A stretch of DNA of 33,319 nt from an uncultured Pirellulaceae bacterium (GTDB taxonomy: Bacteria > Planctomycetota > Planctomycetia > Pirellulales > Pirellulaceae): assembly GCA_938082855.1 (NCBI GenBank), contig CALKCC010000240.1, positions 1 through 33,319 on the forward strand, in the 5' to 3' direction. The notes beneath the pieces were generated by a model that was given only the letters and a program-made list of their open reading frames with translations, was not told where the DNA came from and ran no database searches. Shown piece by piece: positions 7,597-16,301 of the stretch; position 1 is the stretch's first letter, and the number at the start of each line of letters is the position of its first letter. Position numbers and translations under genes: made by a program.

Positions 7597-9147
7597 ATGT
7601 TAAAATCACGTTGGAGCGTAACCAGTCTGGCAGTTGCTATCTGCCTATTCATGCTGGATTCAGCTTCGGCTGGATATCTCGGCCTGGCCAACTACCGTAA
7701 TTGCGGGATTGCGGAACCTGAATCTATTTGTGAGTCTCAGGTCCAAACTCATACGATCATGCGTACCAGACGTCGTGTCGTATTCGATCAACAACAGTAC
7801 ACCTGTTATAAGACCGTTTACGATACCGTGGTTGATACCAAAGACATTGAGTGTGTTAAGTACGTTAATGAAACGAAAGTTCGAAACGTAAATTACGAAG
7901 TCGCTCGACGTGTTTATGAAACAAAGTATCGAGACGTAAATTACACAACGACGCGTCCGGTCTGGGAAACCAAGCAACGAGTGATTAACTACACTCAGCG
8001 ACGTCCTGTATGGGTCACTAAAACTAAAGAAATTCCCTACAGTGTGATTAAGCCGGTCGTGGAAACAAAGCAGCGGGTGGTCAACTATACCGTGACGAAA
8101 CCCGTCTACGAAACCAAGACGCGAACTCACACTTGGAATGTCACGCGTCCGGTATGGGAAACGAAGCAACGTACGATTAATTACACCGTGCCCAAAACTG
8201 TTTGGGAAACAAAACAAAAGGTAATTAATTACACCGTTCGAAAACCCATCTATGAAACAAAAACAAGAACAGTCTCTCAGGTGATCCGCAAACCAGTTCA
8301 CTACACCAAGACGGTTCAAATCAAATCGGGACATTGGGAAACTGAAATCGTAGAATGCCCGGGGCCAATCCGCCGTCGCGTGGTTCGAACGCCCGGCTGC
8401 TGGACGTGGGATCCAACCTGCTGTCGCCGTATTTGGGTTCCTGGTAGCTGTGAAGTGGTTGAATACCAGTGTCCGCCTCGTCAGATTTGCAAGCGAGTCT
8501 GGGTTCCAGAGATCTGCACGAAGGAAATCCCTTGTGTGAAATACGTCAGGGAAACCGTCCAAAAGCAGGTGCCTTACACCAGCTGCCGCTGGGTTAATGA
8601 ACCGAAGCAAAAGGTATGTACGTATCGCGTTTGTAAAGTGGTTCCAGAAGCTAAACAACGTGTTGTGAACTATCGCACTTGCCGAATGGTTACCGAAACA
8701 AAATCACGTCAGGTCCCCTACACGGTTTGTAAGTTTGTAAAAGAAAACAAACAACGCACCATTAACTACCGAACCTGTCGCCTGGTTCGCGAACAAAAGG
8801 TACGGACCTGTAACTACAAAGCTTTACAAATCGTGGCTGAAACAAAACAGCGAGTTGTTAACTATCGACAATGCCGACTGGTTCAAGAAACCAAAACCAA
8901 GCAAGTTCCTTATCAGGAATGCAAGATTGTCAAAGAAACAAAAACTCGTCAGGAATGCTATACCGTTCGCAAGCCTGTGAAATACACCAAAACCATTCAG
9001 GTTTGTAAGCGTGTACCGAAACAAGTGCCCTACACGGTTACCCGATGTGTGCCACGAGTTGTTTGTGAACAATATCCAGTGACTGTCTGTACGCCAAATC
9101 CATGCGGACTATTACGACGCAGCCTGTTAAGCAACTGTTGTTTCTAA
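7597..9147 (+). CDS. Secreted YTV-repeat protein, 16-residue tandem repeats
   Basis: I chose the ATG at 7597 because GAAGGAG lies 6 nt upstream and it gives a clean signal peptide (MLKSRWSVTSLAVAICLFMLDSASA). The ORF-track start at 7489 has neither. The mature protein (516 codons with the signal) is almost wholly a tandem array matching the planctomycete YTV motif. Repeats such as RPVWETKQRVINYTQR, KPVVETKQRVVNYTVT and KPVYETKTRTHTWNVT follow one another with an exact period of 16 residues. A Cys-rich, non-repetitive linker follows (CPGPIRRRVV...GCWTWDPTCCRR...CPPRQICKR). A second array of the same period mostly begins each unit with Cys (CKVVPEAKQRVVNYRT, CRMVTETKSRQVPYTV). The protein is very basic. 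Its molecular function is unknown; a surface or cell-wall structural role is inference from export and repetitiveness. Confidence 0.9.
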   Translation: MLKSRWSVTSLAVAICLFMLDSASAGYLGLANYRNCGIAEPESICESQVQTHTIMRTRRRVVFDQQQYTCYKTVYDTVVDTKDIECVKYVNETKVRNVNYEVARRVYETKYRDVNYTTTRPVWETKQRVINYTQRRPVWVTKTKEIPYSVIKPVVETKQRVVNYTVTKPVYETKTRTHTWNVTRPVWETKQRTINYTVPKTVWETKQKVINYTVRKPIYETKTRTVSQVIRKPVHYTKTVQIKSGHWETEIVECPGPIRRRVVRTPGCWTWDPTCCRRIWVPGSCEVVEYQCPPRQICKRVWVPEICTKEIPCVKYVRETVQKQVPYTSCRWVNEPKQKVCTYRVCKVVPEAKQRVVNYRTCRMVTETKSRQVPYTVCKFVKENKQRTINYRTCRLVREQKVRTCNYKALQIVAETKQRVVNYRQCRLVQETKTKQVPYQECKIVKETKTRQECYTVRKPVKYTKTIQVCKRVPKQVPYTVTRCVPRVVCEQYPVTVCTPNPCGLLRRSLLSNCCF

Positions 9148-9190
9148 ACGGGTCTGAGTCCTGACAAACTTCTGGACATGACAAAGTACA

Positions 9191-9228
9191 AAACCGAGTG
9201 GGCCTTCCGGGGAACACTCGGTTTTTCT
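9191..9228 (+). terminator. Intrinsic terminator after the YTV-repeat gene
   Basis: AAACCGAGTG (9191-9200) pairs perfectly with CACTCGGTTT (9215-9224) around a 14-nt loop, followed by further Ts (TTTTTC). It sits 44 bp beyond the YTV stop codon. The convergent CPBP gene ends at 9308, and the reverse orientation has only a short T run, so it mainly serves the plus strand. Confidence 0.85.
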
Positions 9229-9307
9229 TGCGCCCCCTCGAACGTGCCCTGGGGATCGGGGATCTGTCGCTGCTGTTGTTAGCAACCAAACCTTGGCACG
9301 GTCACAC

Positions 9308-10141
9308 TCATACGTCACTCTGATTGCCCGTCGCGTCGAAGGCATCGCTTAAACCTTGCTCTGCTTCCTGACCAATCAATTGACCAGACAGTTCACGGGT
9401 ACGTCGGTCTAACTGAGTTAAATAAACCAGCGCAATGAAGTCGTATAGAGCATGACTCGTTGCCGCAGGAAGCAGCGAACCTGTCCACTCGGCCAGATAG
9501 CCAAAGTAAATCCCTATCAGAAAGGTTGCCACAAAGTACGTGAGCGAGACGGCATGACAAAGTCCAAACAATAGGGACGTGATCAGGATAGGAATCCAAA
9601 TTCCAGCTTCAGTCCCAACGAGTGACTTCATCCATTGTTGAACAAACCCCCGAAAGAGCCACTCCTCACCGATCCCTGCCCCAATTGAAATGAGCAACAA
9701 TCCCCAGATCGGGATGCCACGAAGCCAGGGCATCAATTTGGTGAGGACCAATTGGCGAAGGTTCTGAAGCGGCTTGAAATGAGGCTCACATAGTTCAGCA
9801 GCGACAAACAGAGCCAATACAGGAATTGTCGCTATACAACCAAAGACAATGGCGGATAACCAGGAATCCTCGCCAATCAATTGCCCGGAGAGACTCGTAG
9901 CATTGGGTAAGTCACACCAGTAAATCAGTAGCAACGCTACAGGAACCAACGCGAATTCCACTACCACGAATTTCAACAGGACGCTCTGCCAAGTCCCCGG
10001 CAAACTGCTGAGATCGTCTGACTTGTCACTTTCTGGCGATTCTAGCGTCAGATCCAGAGGCTGATCGGCACCGCTTTGAGCGTTAAATTCGTCACTGTTT
10101 TCAGCGGCAAATTGGTCTGAATCGCTGGAACTTGCATCCAC
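9308..10141 (-). CDS. CPBP-family intramembrane glutamic endopeptidase
   Basis: Multi-pass membrane protease of the CPBP (Abi/CAAX-processing-like) family. Catalytic motifs are visible: EEWLFRG (Glu159, Glu160, Arg164), FGLCHAV (His196) and SHALYDF (His230, Asp234). They lie within a C-terminal block of several hydrophobic helices (about 145-250). The first 50 residues are acidic and Ser/Asp-rich, probably disordered and cytoplasmic, followed by two or more further membrane segments. I start at GTG (10139-10141), with AGGAGG 8 nt upstream. The ORF track starts one codon earlier at TTG, where the spacing would be only 5 nt. Bacterial CPBP members serve in peptide maturation, immunity or unknown roles; no substrate gene is adjacent. 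It converges with the YTV gene. Confidence 0.88.
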   Translation of the reverse strand: MDASSSDSDQFAAENSDEFNAQSGADQPLDLTLESPESDKSDDLSSLPGTWQSVLLKFVVVEFALVPVALLLIYWCDLPNATSLSGQLIGEDSWLSAIVFGCIATIPVLALFVAAELCEPHFKPLQNLRQLVLTKLMPWLRGIPIWGLLLISIGAGIGEEWLFRGFVQQWMKSLVGTEAGIWIPILITSLLFGLCHAVSLTYFVATFLIGIYFGYLAEWTGSLLPAATSHALYDFIALVYLTQLDRRTRELSGQLIGQEAEQGLSDAFDATGNQSDV

Positions 10142-10587
10142 CAATGAGTCCTCCTATTAATTGGTACTATTTTGGCAAAATAAACGGCCAATGCCGCTTA
10201 TCAGTGGTACTTTTTGCATGGAATCACCACAGTTTATGTGTTTTACGTCAATAACCCCTACTGTAGGGGGTTTTGTTAATTGACACCTTTAGAACTTCGC
10301 TGGTAGATTTACCTACTTATGTTTTGGCCGGAATATTTGACCTAGTTGCCCTTTATTCTCTAGTTAAACGGTCTTGCTCAACGCTCCAGTTTAACTATTT
10401 TGAAGCAAAGGTGGTTTTTCAGGGAAATGAGCGGTTAAGCCATCAATATAACGAACATTCCAGCTATTTACAGTGAGCTGCTTGGCGGAGGTAATCCCCC
10501 AAAAACGCTGACTTATTGCATAACAACAAGCACATTTAGACGAGCCTTGTCTACGGTTCAAAACCCCCAATAGGACAGATTTACAAC
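10142..10587. other. Intergenic region upstream of ppdK
   Basis: About 446 bp between the divergent CPBP and ppdK genes. A short hairpin AACCCCTA-ctg-TAGGGGGTT lies at 10253-10271 and is followed by Ts, resembling a small terminator or attenuator on the plus strand. TTGACA (10280-10285) and TAGATT (10304-10309), 18 bp apart, make a weak candidate promoter that would give a ppdK leader of about 270 nt. The 67-codon ORF from 10273 lacks family resemblance and is not called. Confidence 0.35.
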
Positions 10588-13230
10588 ATGGCAAAAAAAG
10601 CAAAAATGACGTACTACTTCGGTAAAACCAAAACCGAAGGCCGAGGAGTTGGCAAAGATATTCTAGGTGGAAAAGGCCTGAACCTTGCTGAAATGACTGG
10701 AATTGGTCTTCCAGTCCCTCCTGGATTCACAATTACCACCACGGTATGTGACCAGTACTACAAGCTTGGTGAACAGCTTCCTGCCAATCTGATGGACGAT
10801 GTCTCCAAAAACATTCGTACCTTGGAACGAGAATTGAAAAAGGGATTTGGTGATTCCAAGAATCCACTTCTCGTCTCGGTTCGTTCCGGAGCTGCTGTTT
10901 CCATGCCAGGTATGATGAATACGATTCTCAACCTGGGTCTGACCGACGTCTCTGTTGAAGGCTTGGCATCAGCGACAGATAATCGTCGATTTGCTTATGA
11001 CGCTTACCGCCGTTTGATCAACATGTTTGGCGACGTTGTGAAGGGCGTGGACCATCACCACTTCGAAGCAGCTTTTGACAAGATCAAGAAGAAGTACAAG
11101 GTTTCAGAAGACACCGATGTACCTGAAGAAGGACTCGTCGAACTCGTAACTGCCTACAAGGCCGTCTACAAGAAACACACTCGTACACCATTCCCACAGG
11201 ACCCGATCGAACAACTTCGACTAGCTGTCGAAGCTGTCTTTGGAAGTTGGAATACGACACGTGCGGTACGATACCGTGAAGTGGAAGGCATCCGAGGGCT
11301 ACTCGGAACGGCTGTCAACGTTCAGGCGATGGCATACGGAAACATGGGTGAAGATTCCGGTACCGGAGTAGCATTCACTCGAAACCCATCCACTGGAAAG
11401 AACGAGTTCTACGGTGAATTCCTGATCAATGCTCAGGGTGAAGACGTCGTGGCTGGTATTCGTACTCCACAACCTGTTGTCGAAATGCGGAAGTGGAATA
11501 ACGCTGTCTACAAACAGCTACTCGGAATTAAAGACATCCTGGAAAATCACTATCGTGACATGCAGGACATTGAATTCACGATTGAAAAGGGCAACCTCTT
11601 CATGCTGCAAACACGTACTGGTAAACGAACCGGTGCTGCCGCAGTCAAAATCGCCTGTGACATGGTGCGTGAAAAACTGATTGATGAAAAAGAAGCCCTG
11701 CTTCGCATTCCTGCCAATGCTCTGACTCAACTGTTGCTGCCAAGCTTCACTCCGGAAGGAAAAGCAAACGCGGACGTACTAACTCAGGGACTTCCAGCCT
11801 CGCCGGGAGCTTCTGTAGGTTACCCAGCCTTCACTGCTGACGAAGCGGTTGAACGAACTGCCAATGGCGAAAAGGTCATCTTGGTACGTAAAGAAACCAG
11901 TCCAGAAGACGTGGATGGTATGCACAGTGCGGCTGGTATTCTAACCAGCACCGGTGGGATGACTAGTCACGCCGCCGTGGTTGCTCGTGGCTGGGGACGT
12001 TGTTGTGTCGCCGGAGCCGGTGATGTGAACATCAACGAAAAGAGCCGCAGCTTCACCGTTAACGGTCGCAAGTTTACTCACAAGAGCCTCATCAGTATTG
12101 ATGGTTCAACGGGTGAAGTCATGTCCGGAGAAGTAGAAACTTCTACACCTACACTTTCGGGTAACTTCGCCAAGGTAATGCGATGGGCTGACAAATATCG
12201 TCGTCTCGATGTTCGTACCAATGCTGACTCACCAGCCGATGCGAAACGAGCTCGTGACTTTGGTGCTCAAGGTATCGGGCTATGCCGAACAGAACACATG
12301 TTCTTTGAAGGTGACCGTATTACTTCCATGCGTGAAATGATTCTTTCGGAAAACGAGAAAGATCGTCGTAAAGCATTGAAGAAACTGCTTCCGATTCAGC
12401 GTAAAGACTTCGAAGGTATCTTTACTGCGATGAAAGGTCTGCCGGTTACGATTCGCCTACTGGATCCTCCACTGCACGAATTCGTACCTCACGACGACAA
12501 AAGCCAGAAAGAATTGGCGAAAACGATGGGGATCTCACCATCCGCCGTTCGTGAACGTGTTGAGCAATTACACGAAGCCAACCCAATGTTGGGACACCGT
12601 GGTTGTCGACTAAGCATCACCTATCCTGAAATTCTGGAAATGCAGGTGACCGCCATCGTCGAAGCTGTGATTCGATGTAAGAAGAAACGAGTCAATGCAA
12701 TTGCTGAAATCATGATTCCATTGATTGGTACAGCCGCTGAACTAAAATTGCTCCGAGGCAAAGTTCAGGATACGATCGACGCCGTAAAAGCTCGCCGTAA
12801 ATACAATGGCAAGCTGAACATTCTGATCGGAACCATGATCGAGATTCCTCGTGCTGCTCTCACCGCTGACGAAGTAGCCGAGCATGCTGAGTTCTTCAGC
12901 TTCGGTACGAACGACCTGACCCAAATGACATTTGGTTATAGTCGTGACGACATCAACAGCTTCCTGCCTGACTACCTGTCTCAGGAAATCCTGCCTGTTG
13001 ACCCGTTCCAGTCTCTGGATACTACCGGTGTTGGACAATTAGTCGAATGTGGTGTGACCAAAGGTCGCTCAGTCCAAAAAGGACTCAAAGTCGGCATCTG
13101 TGGTGAACACGGTGGAGACCCTGATTCCATCCGCTTCTGCAACGAAGTCGGACTCGACTACGTCAGTTGCTCACCTTTCCGAGTGCCAATCGCTCGACTG
13201 GCTGCAGCACAGGCTGAACTTAGCAAATAG
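10588..13230 (+). CDS. ppdK: Pyruvate, phosphate dikinase
   Basis: Interconverts pyruvate, ATP and phosphate with phosphoenolpyruvate, AMP and diphosphate, linking glycolysis and gluconeogenesis. At 880 residues it has the normal length. Domains in order are an N-terminal ATP-grasp (VGKDILGGKGLNLAEMTGIGLPVPPGFTITT, SVRSGAAVSMPGMMNTILNLG), the swivelling phosphohistidine domain with GGMTSHAAVVARGWGRCCV (catalytic His461), and a C-terminal TIM barrel for pyruvate/PEP. The barrel shows GLCRTEHMFF, FGTNDLTQMTFGYSRDD and GICGEHGGDP (catalytic Cys838). All expected catalytic residues are present. AGGACA lies about 13 nt before the ATG. The gene is monocistronic, bounded by a strong terminator. Confidence 0.97.
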   Translation: MAKKAKMTYYFGKTKTEGRGVGKDILGGKGLNLAEMTGIGLPVPPGFTITTTVCDQYYKLGEQLPANLMDDVSKNIRTLERELKKGFGDSKNPLLVSVRSGAAVSMPGMMNTILNLGLTDVSVEGLASATDNRRFAYDAYRRLINMFGDVVKGVDHHHFEAAFDKIKKKYKVSEDTDVPEEGLVELVTAYKAVYKKHTRTPFPQDPIEQLRLAVEAVFGSWNTTRAVRYREVEGIRGLLGTAVNVQAMAYGNMGEDSGTGVAFTRNPSTGKNEFYGEFLINAQGEDVVAGIRTPQPVVEMRKWNNAVYKQLLGIKDILENHYRDMQDIEFTIEKGNLFMLQTRTGKRTGAAAVKIACDMVREKLIDEKEALLRIPANALTQLLLPSFTPEGKANADVLTQGLPASPGASVGYPAFTADEAVERTANGEKVILVRKETSPEDVDGMHSAAGILTSTGGMTSHAAVVARGWGRCCVAGAGDVNINEKSRSFTVNGRKFTHKSLISIDGSTGEVMSGEVETSTPTLSGNFAKVMRWADKYRRLDVRTNADSPADAKRARDFGAQGIGLCRTEHMFFEGDRITSMREMILSENEKDRRKALKKLLPIQRKDFEGIFTAMKGLPVTIRLLDPPLHEFVPHDDKSQKELAKTMGISPSAVRERVEQLHEANPMLGHRGCRLSITYPEILEMQVTAIVEAVIRCKKKRVNAIAEIMIPLIGTAAELKLLRGKVQDTIDAVKARRKYNGKLNILIGTMIEIPRAALTADEVAEHAEFFSFGTNDLTQMTFGYSRDDINSFLPDYLSQEILPVDPFQSLDTTGVGQLVECGVTKGRSVQKGLKVGICGEHGGDPDSIRFCNEVGLDYVSCSPFRVPIARLAAAQAELSK

Positions 13231-13269
13231 TGTGTCTTAAGCAGATCACTGCTAGAGGCAATCGAAATC

Positions 13270-13306
13270 ACCCTCTTCAAGTCTTTTGATTTGAAGAGGG
13301 TTTTTT
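13270..13306 (+). terminator. Intrinsic terminator of ppdK
   Basis: CCCTCTTCAA (13271-13280) pairs perfectly with TTGAAGAGGG (13291-13300) around a 10-nt loop, followed by TTTTTT. It lies about 40 bp beyond the ppdK stop codon. Confidence 0.92.
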
Positions 13307-13415
13307 AGTTGCCTGAGTCTATGGCCAATACCCGAACTATCATAAAGCGAGTAAACTACCTGATAGGACGGGAGTTACAACTAGCTTAAAACCATTTATG
13401 TAGAGACTAAAAGTC

Positions 13416-13766
13416 GTGACTGACATCAATGCAAAATACAATCAGGCAGATGCTCTGAAAGATGAAGGCAAACTGGACGAAGCCATTGCCCTGTTGAATG
13501 AAATCCTGGAAGAGGATGCGAATCACAGCATTTCTCACTTTGCATTAGCTGTTCTTTACGGGCGTGTCGGTCAACATGACAAAGCCGTCGAACACGGTGA
13601 AACCGCGGTGGAATTAGATCCAACTGATCCTTTCAGTTACACCGCGATGAGTGTCACGTACCAGCGAGCCTATGCAGGCACTGGAGATGAAAGTTTCATC
13701 CAAAAGGCTGAATTCGCGATGGAAAAAAGCCGTCAGGTTGGCGAACAGCAACGCATGGGTGGCTAA
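13416..13766 (+). CDS. Small TPR-repeat protein
   Basis: A 116-residue protein made of tetratricopeptide-like helical hairpins: YNQADALKDEGKLDEAIALLNEILEEDANHSISHFALAVLYGRVGQHDKAVEHGETAVELDPTDPFSYTAMSVTYQRAY. The second unit (HFALAVLYGRVGQHDKAVEHGETAVELDP) fits the TPR consensus well. It has no signal peptide, so it is probably cytoplasmic and mediates a protein-protein contact. The start is GTG; no ATG is available near the beginning of the TPR. The KaiC-like ATPase gene follows on the same strand 35 bp later, so the two are probably co-transcribed, which suggests but does not prove partnership. Confidence 0.82.
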   Translation: MTDINAKYNQADALKDEGKLDEAIALLNEILEEDANHSISHFALAVLYGRVGQHDKAVEHGETAVELDPTDPFSYTAMSVTYQRAYAGTGDESFIQKAEFAMEKSRQVGEQQRMGG

Positions 13767-13801
13767 ACCTCAACACCTTCCTCTCCACACGCTAAACAAC
13801 G

Positions 13802-14686
13802 ATGGCATCTGACCGACAAACTACCGGCGTTCCCGGACTCGACGATCTATTGGGAGGCGGACTCATACCCGGGACGCTCTCGGTCATCATTGGTGCGACT
13901 GGAATTGGAAAAACTCAAATGGGCGTTCACTATGCCCATGCCGGAATCGAACACGAAGGTCACGGCGGTGTCTTTTTTGATATGTGTTCGCGTGGTGATT
14001 CGCAGAACCATGCTAATTACGCCAAACGCATGAAAGACTGGGAGTTGGAATTCGCCCAAATCGAGCCTCATATAGATTTCGATGCGTTTCTGGCAGGCGA
14101 AATGAAGCTTGGCGATTACATGCACATTTTTGACTACTCGGGAAAACGAGTCACTAAACGTGATTTAGATTGGGACGAGTGGCATGATTGGCAGTCTCAG
14201 CTAAACCACAAATTGACGTGTGCCATCGCCTTCCTATTTGGCAATTGTCTGCGAGGCACGAAGCGAGTCGTGGTGGACGGAGTCGAACCCGTGGGACGCC
14301 CCAACGATTCCATTCAAATCAATCTCTTCGAATACATATACCATCAAATCCTGCGTAAAGACCCAGAATGGGTCGCTCGTGATTTGCTCCGCGTTAAGTA
14401 CCGTGAAAATGCCGAGAAAGTGGCAAACTTGAAGTACGACAGTCAATCACTCGGCTGCATGATGCTTTACACATCTCACGAAACCATGCTCGATGACATG
14501 ATCGCTCGCCCATTGGATGAAGGGGATACACTCTCCAACGCCAACACACTCATCTACATGGGGAAAATACGAGATGGCATGAAAGTCCGCCGAGCTCTTT
14601 ACATTGCCAAACACCGCGGTAGTGCCTGCAGTGAAGATATCATCCCGTATCACATCGATGACTCCGGGCTTGTTCTTGACGCTTAA
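13802..14686 (+). CDS. Single-domain KaiC/RAD55-like RecA-fold ATPase
   Basis: A 294-residue RecA-superfamily ATPase. The start TTGVPGLDDLLGGGLIPGTLSVIIGATGIGKT contains the KaiC/RAD55 lead-in and Walker A (GATGIGKT, residues 31-38). Walker B is probably RVVVDG (155-160). The C-terminus (RRALYIAKHRGSACSEDIIPYHIDDSGLVLD) resembles the end of a KaiC domain. The Glu pair that follows beta-2 in KaiC is absent: the equivalent stretch reads VFFDMCSRGD. A long insertion (about 75-130), rich in acidic and aromatic residues, separates the motifs. There is one ATPase domain rather than two, so this is not a clock KaiC and no KaiA or KaiB is nearby. The role is unknown; regulation or recombination-like remodelling are both possible. 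It lies 35 bp after the TPR gene. Confidence 0.83.
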   Translation: MASDRQTTGVPGLDDLLGGGLIPGTLSVIIGATGIGKTQMGVHYAHAGIEHEGHGGVFFDMCSRGDSQNHANYAKRMKDWELEFAQIEPHIDFDAFLAGEMKLGDYMHIFDYSGKRVTKRDLDWDEWHDWQSQLNHKLTCAIAFLFGNCLRGTKRVVVDGVEPVGRPNDSIQINLFEYIYHQILRKDPEWVARDLLRVKYRENAEKVANLKYDSQSLGCMMLYTSHETMLDDMIARPLDEGDTLSNANTLIYMGKIRDGMKVRRALYIAKHRGSACSEDIIPYHIDDSGLVLDA

Positions 14687-14690
14687 TAAC

Positions 14691-14720
14691 CGTCCAAGAC
14701 TGTCCAAGACCCTCCAAGAC
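14691..14720. repeat. Three tandem copies of a 10-bp unit (ngtccaagac)
   Basis: CGTCCAAGAC, TGTCCAAGAC and CCTCCAAGAC follow one another without spacers, in the 39-bp gap between the convergent KaiC-like and cysteine desulfurase genes. The unit core TCCAAGAC is invariant. It may be a slippage product or a binding array. Confidence 0.85.
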
Positions 14721-14725
14721 TTCTG

Positions 14726-15889
14726 CTATTGAGACTGCACCATCGCCTGCCAGGAGGCAATCAAGTCCGCCGCTCCCTGCTCTATTTCTTCCTGAGTTGT
14801 CATTCGTCCAACACTTAGACGGACGGTTCCTCGAGCTACATCCGGCGATAACCCAATCGCTTGAAGCGTATCTGACATCTGCGTTTCACCACTATGACAC
14901 GCCGCTCCGGTCGACGCACACACGCTGGGCGTTGCAGCTAATAATTCACTTCCAATGACTTCTGGAAAATTAACACTCAGCGTATTAGGAAGACGCCGCT
15001 GCACATCAACCGATGCATCAGAAAACTGTCCGTTCACAGTAAGTCCGTCGATCCCCTCAGAAAGCAATCGAAACAAGAGATCTCTCTTTTGCCTCAACTC
15101 ATCCGAGTGCTGCTGGGCGTTGTCCGAGAGTAGGCGACAGGCCTCACCGAGCCCCACCCAGTAAGGCGTATTCTCCGTCCCTGCCCGAACGCCTCGTTCA
15201 TGTGAGGCTCCGTGAATGAGCGATTCGAGCGTCAGTCCTTCTCGGATATACAATGCTCCCACGCCTTTCGGAGCATACAGTTTATGTCCAGCTAGAGTTA
15301 GAAAATCAACACCGAGCGCCTGTACATCCACTGGTACCTTCCCCAAACTCTGTGCTGCATCGGTATGACAGTACACGCCTGCCTCTCGACAAAGCCTTGC
15401 GATCTCAGCGATCGGTTGAATAGCGCCAATTTCGTTGTTGGCATGCATGACGCTAACCAGTCTAGTATTGGGGCGGAGGGCTCGTGCGACATTGGCTGGA
15501 TCGATGATCCCATTAGGATCACACCCAACCCGGGTAACTTCCACGCCCAGTGATTCCAGATACGCAGCCGGCTGCTGAATGGCCGGATGCTCAAAACAGG
15601 AAATGACCAAGTGCCCTCCTAGAAATTGCTCACGATTGAGAAACACCCCCTTTAGAACATGGTTGTTGCTCTCGCTTCCGCCAGAGGTAAAAGTGATTTC
15701 ATGATGAGCTGCCCCCAAGAAGGTGGCGACGTGTCCGCGAGCCCGTTCAATCACGTCACCCAGCTCGGTCCCTTTAATATGGCTACTGGAAGGATTCCCA
15801 AACAACTCTCGCAGATAGGGCTGCATAACTTCTGTAACTTCAGGAGCAATCGGCGTGGTGGCATTATTATCCAGATAGGCCAGTGACAT
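14726..15889 (-). CDS. Cysteine desulfurase (NifS/IscS family)
   Basis: PLP-dependent enzyme that takes sulfur from L-cysteine as an enzyme-bound persulfide for Fe-S clusters or thio-modification, giving alanine. The 387-residue length fits NifS/IscS. Motifs seen are YLDNNATTP at the N-terminus, TSGGSESNN, the aminotransferase class V stretch HTDAAQSLGKVPVDV, the PLP lysine in LAGHKLYAPKG (Lys203), and the catalytic Cys loop ASTGAACHSG (Cys331). No IscU, IscA or SUF gene lies nearby, so its sulfur acceptor is not known; the symbol iscS or nifS is therefore left open. It is divergent from the cobalamin riboswitch and btuB-like gene. Confidence 0.93.
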   Translation of the reverse strand: MSLAYLDNNATTPIAPEVTEVMQPYLRELFGNPSSSHIKGTELGDVIERARGHVATFLGAAHHEITFTSGGSESNNHVLKGVFLNREQFLGGHLVISCFEHPAIQQPAAYLESLGVEVTRVGCDPNGIIDPANVARALRPNTRLVSVMHANNEIGAIQPIAEIARLCREAGVYCHTDAAQSLGKVPVDVQALGVDFLTLAGHKLYAPKGVGALYIREGLTLESLIHGASHERGVRAGTENTPYWVGLGEACRLLSDNAQQHSDELRQKRDLLFRLLSEGIDGLTVNGQFSDASVDVQRRLPNTLSVNFPEVIGSELLAATPSVCASTGAACHSGETQMSDTLQAIGLSPDVARGTVRLSVGRMTTQEEIEQGAADLIASWQAMVQSQ

Positions 15890-16104
15890 TTTATTCTTCT
15901 CTGATCATGCGACTCAAAATGGTGTGATGAACTTCTCCATATGCTACCTTCCAGACCAATCGGCAGGTAGCAATGATTCCTCTTACCGCCAGCGAAGATG
16001 TCAATTTAGGAAACTTAGTGAACTTTTACCGGGGCCGGTAGCATGATTAACTGAAATAATCCGAATATTCCGAAGACAAAACTAGCACACTTTATATTGC
16101 GCTT

Positions 16105-16290
16105 TGAGTTTAAGGGAAGTGGAGTGAGAGTCTCCCGCCGTTCCCGCGACTGTAACGAGTGAGTTTGTTCCCCATCGTGCCACTGCATTGGTTAACACTG
16201 TGGGAAGGCCTGGAACATGACATTGAAATCTCTAAGCCAGGAGACCTGGCTCAAAGCCAGACCTTTACTAGCCGCCACGGGATATGGCGG
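16105..16290 (+). promoter_or_regulatory. Cobalamin (adenosylcobalamin) riboswitch with a start-site hairpin
   Basis: The conserved elements of the cobalamin riboswitch appear in order: AAGGGAAGTGGAGTGAGAGTC, then CCCGCGACTGTAACGAG, GCCACTG, GGGAAGGC and the B12 box AAGCCAGGAGACCTGGC (about 16234-16250). Downstream, CCGCCA (16272-16277) pairs with TGGCGG (16285-16290). That hairpin buries the GGCGG sequence before the ATG at 16302 as well as an upstream ATG at 16284. This fits translational control, with cobalamin favouring the closed hairpin. A possible -10 (TATATT, 16093-16098) lies just upstream. The exact 5' boundary is approximate. An inverted repeat TACCGG-GG-CCGGTA (16027-16040) lies further upstream. 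Confidence 0.9.
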
Positions 16291-16301
16291 AATTGATCAC
16301 A

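Noticed and set aside
7660-8658. Minus-strand ORF of 332 codons
   Set aside because: It is antisense to the YTV repeat array. The repeated 48-nt unit keeps the opposite frame open, and the product is a low-complexity mirror of the repeats with no family match.
7700-9100. CRISPR array or DNA satellite
   Set aside because: The 48-nt periodicity is in frame and encodes conserved amino acids with silent variation, so it is protein repeat coding sequence.
10273-10476. Plus-strand ORF of 67 codons before ppdK
   Set aside because: It has a TTG start, no ribosome-binding site and no family resemblance; more likely part of the ppdK leader.
13802-14686. Circadian clock KaiC
   Set aside because: Only one ATPase domain is present, the Glu pair is missing and no kaiA or kaiB is near.
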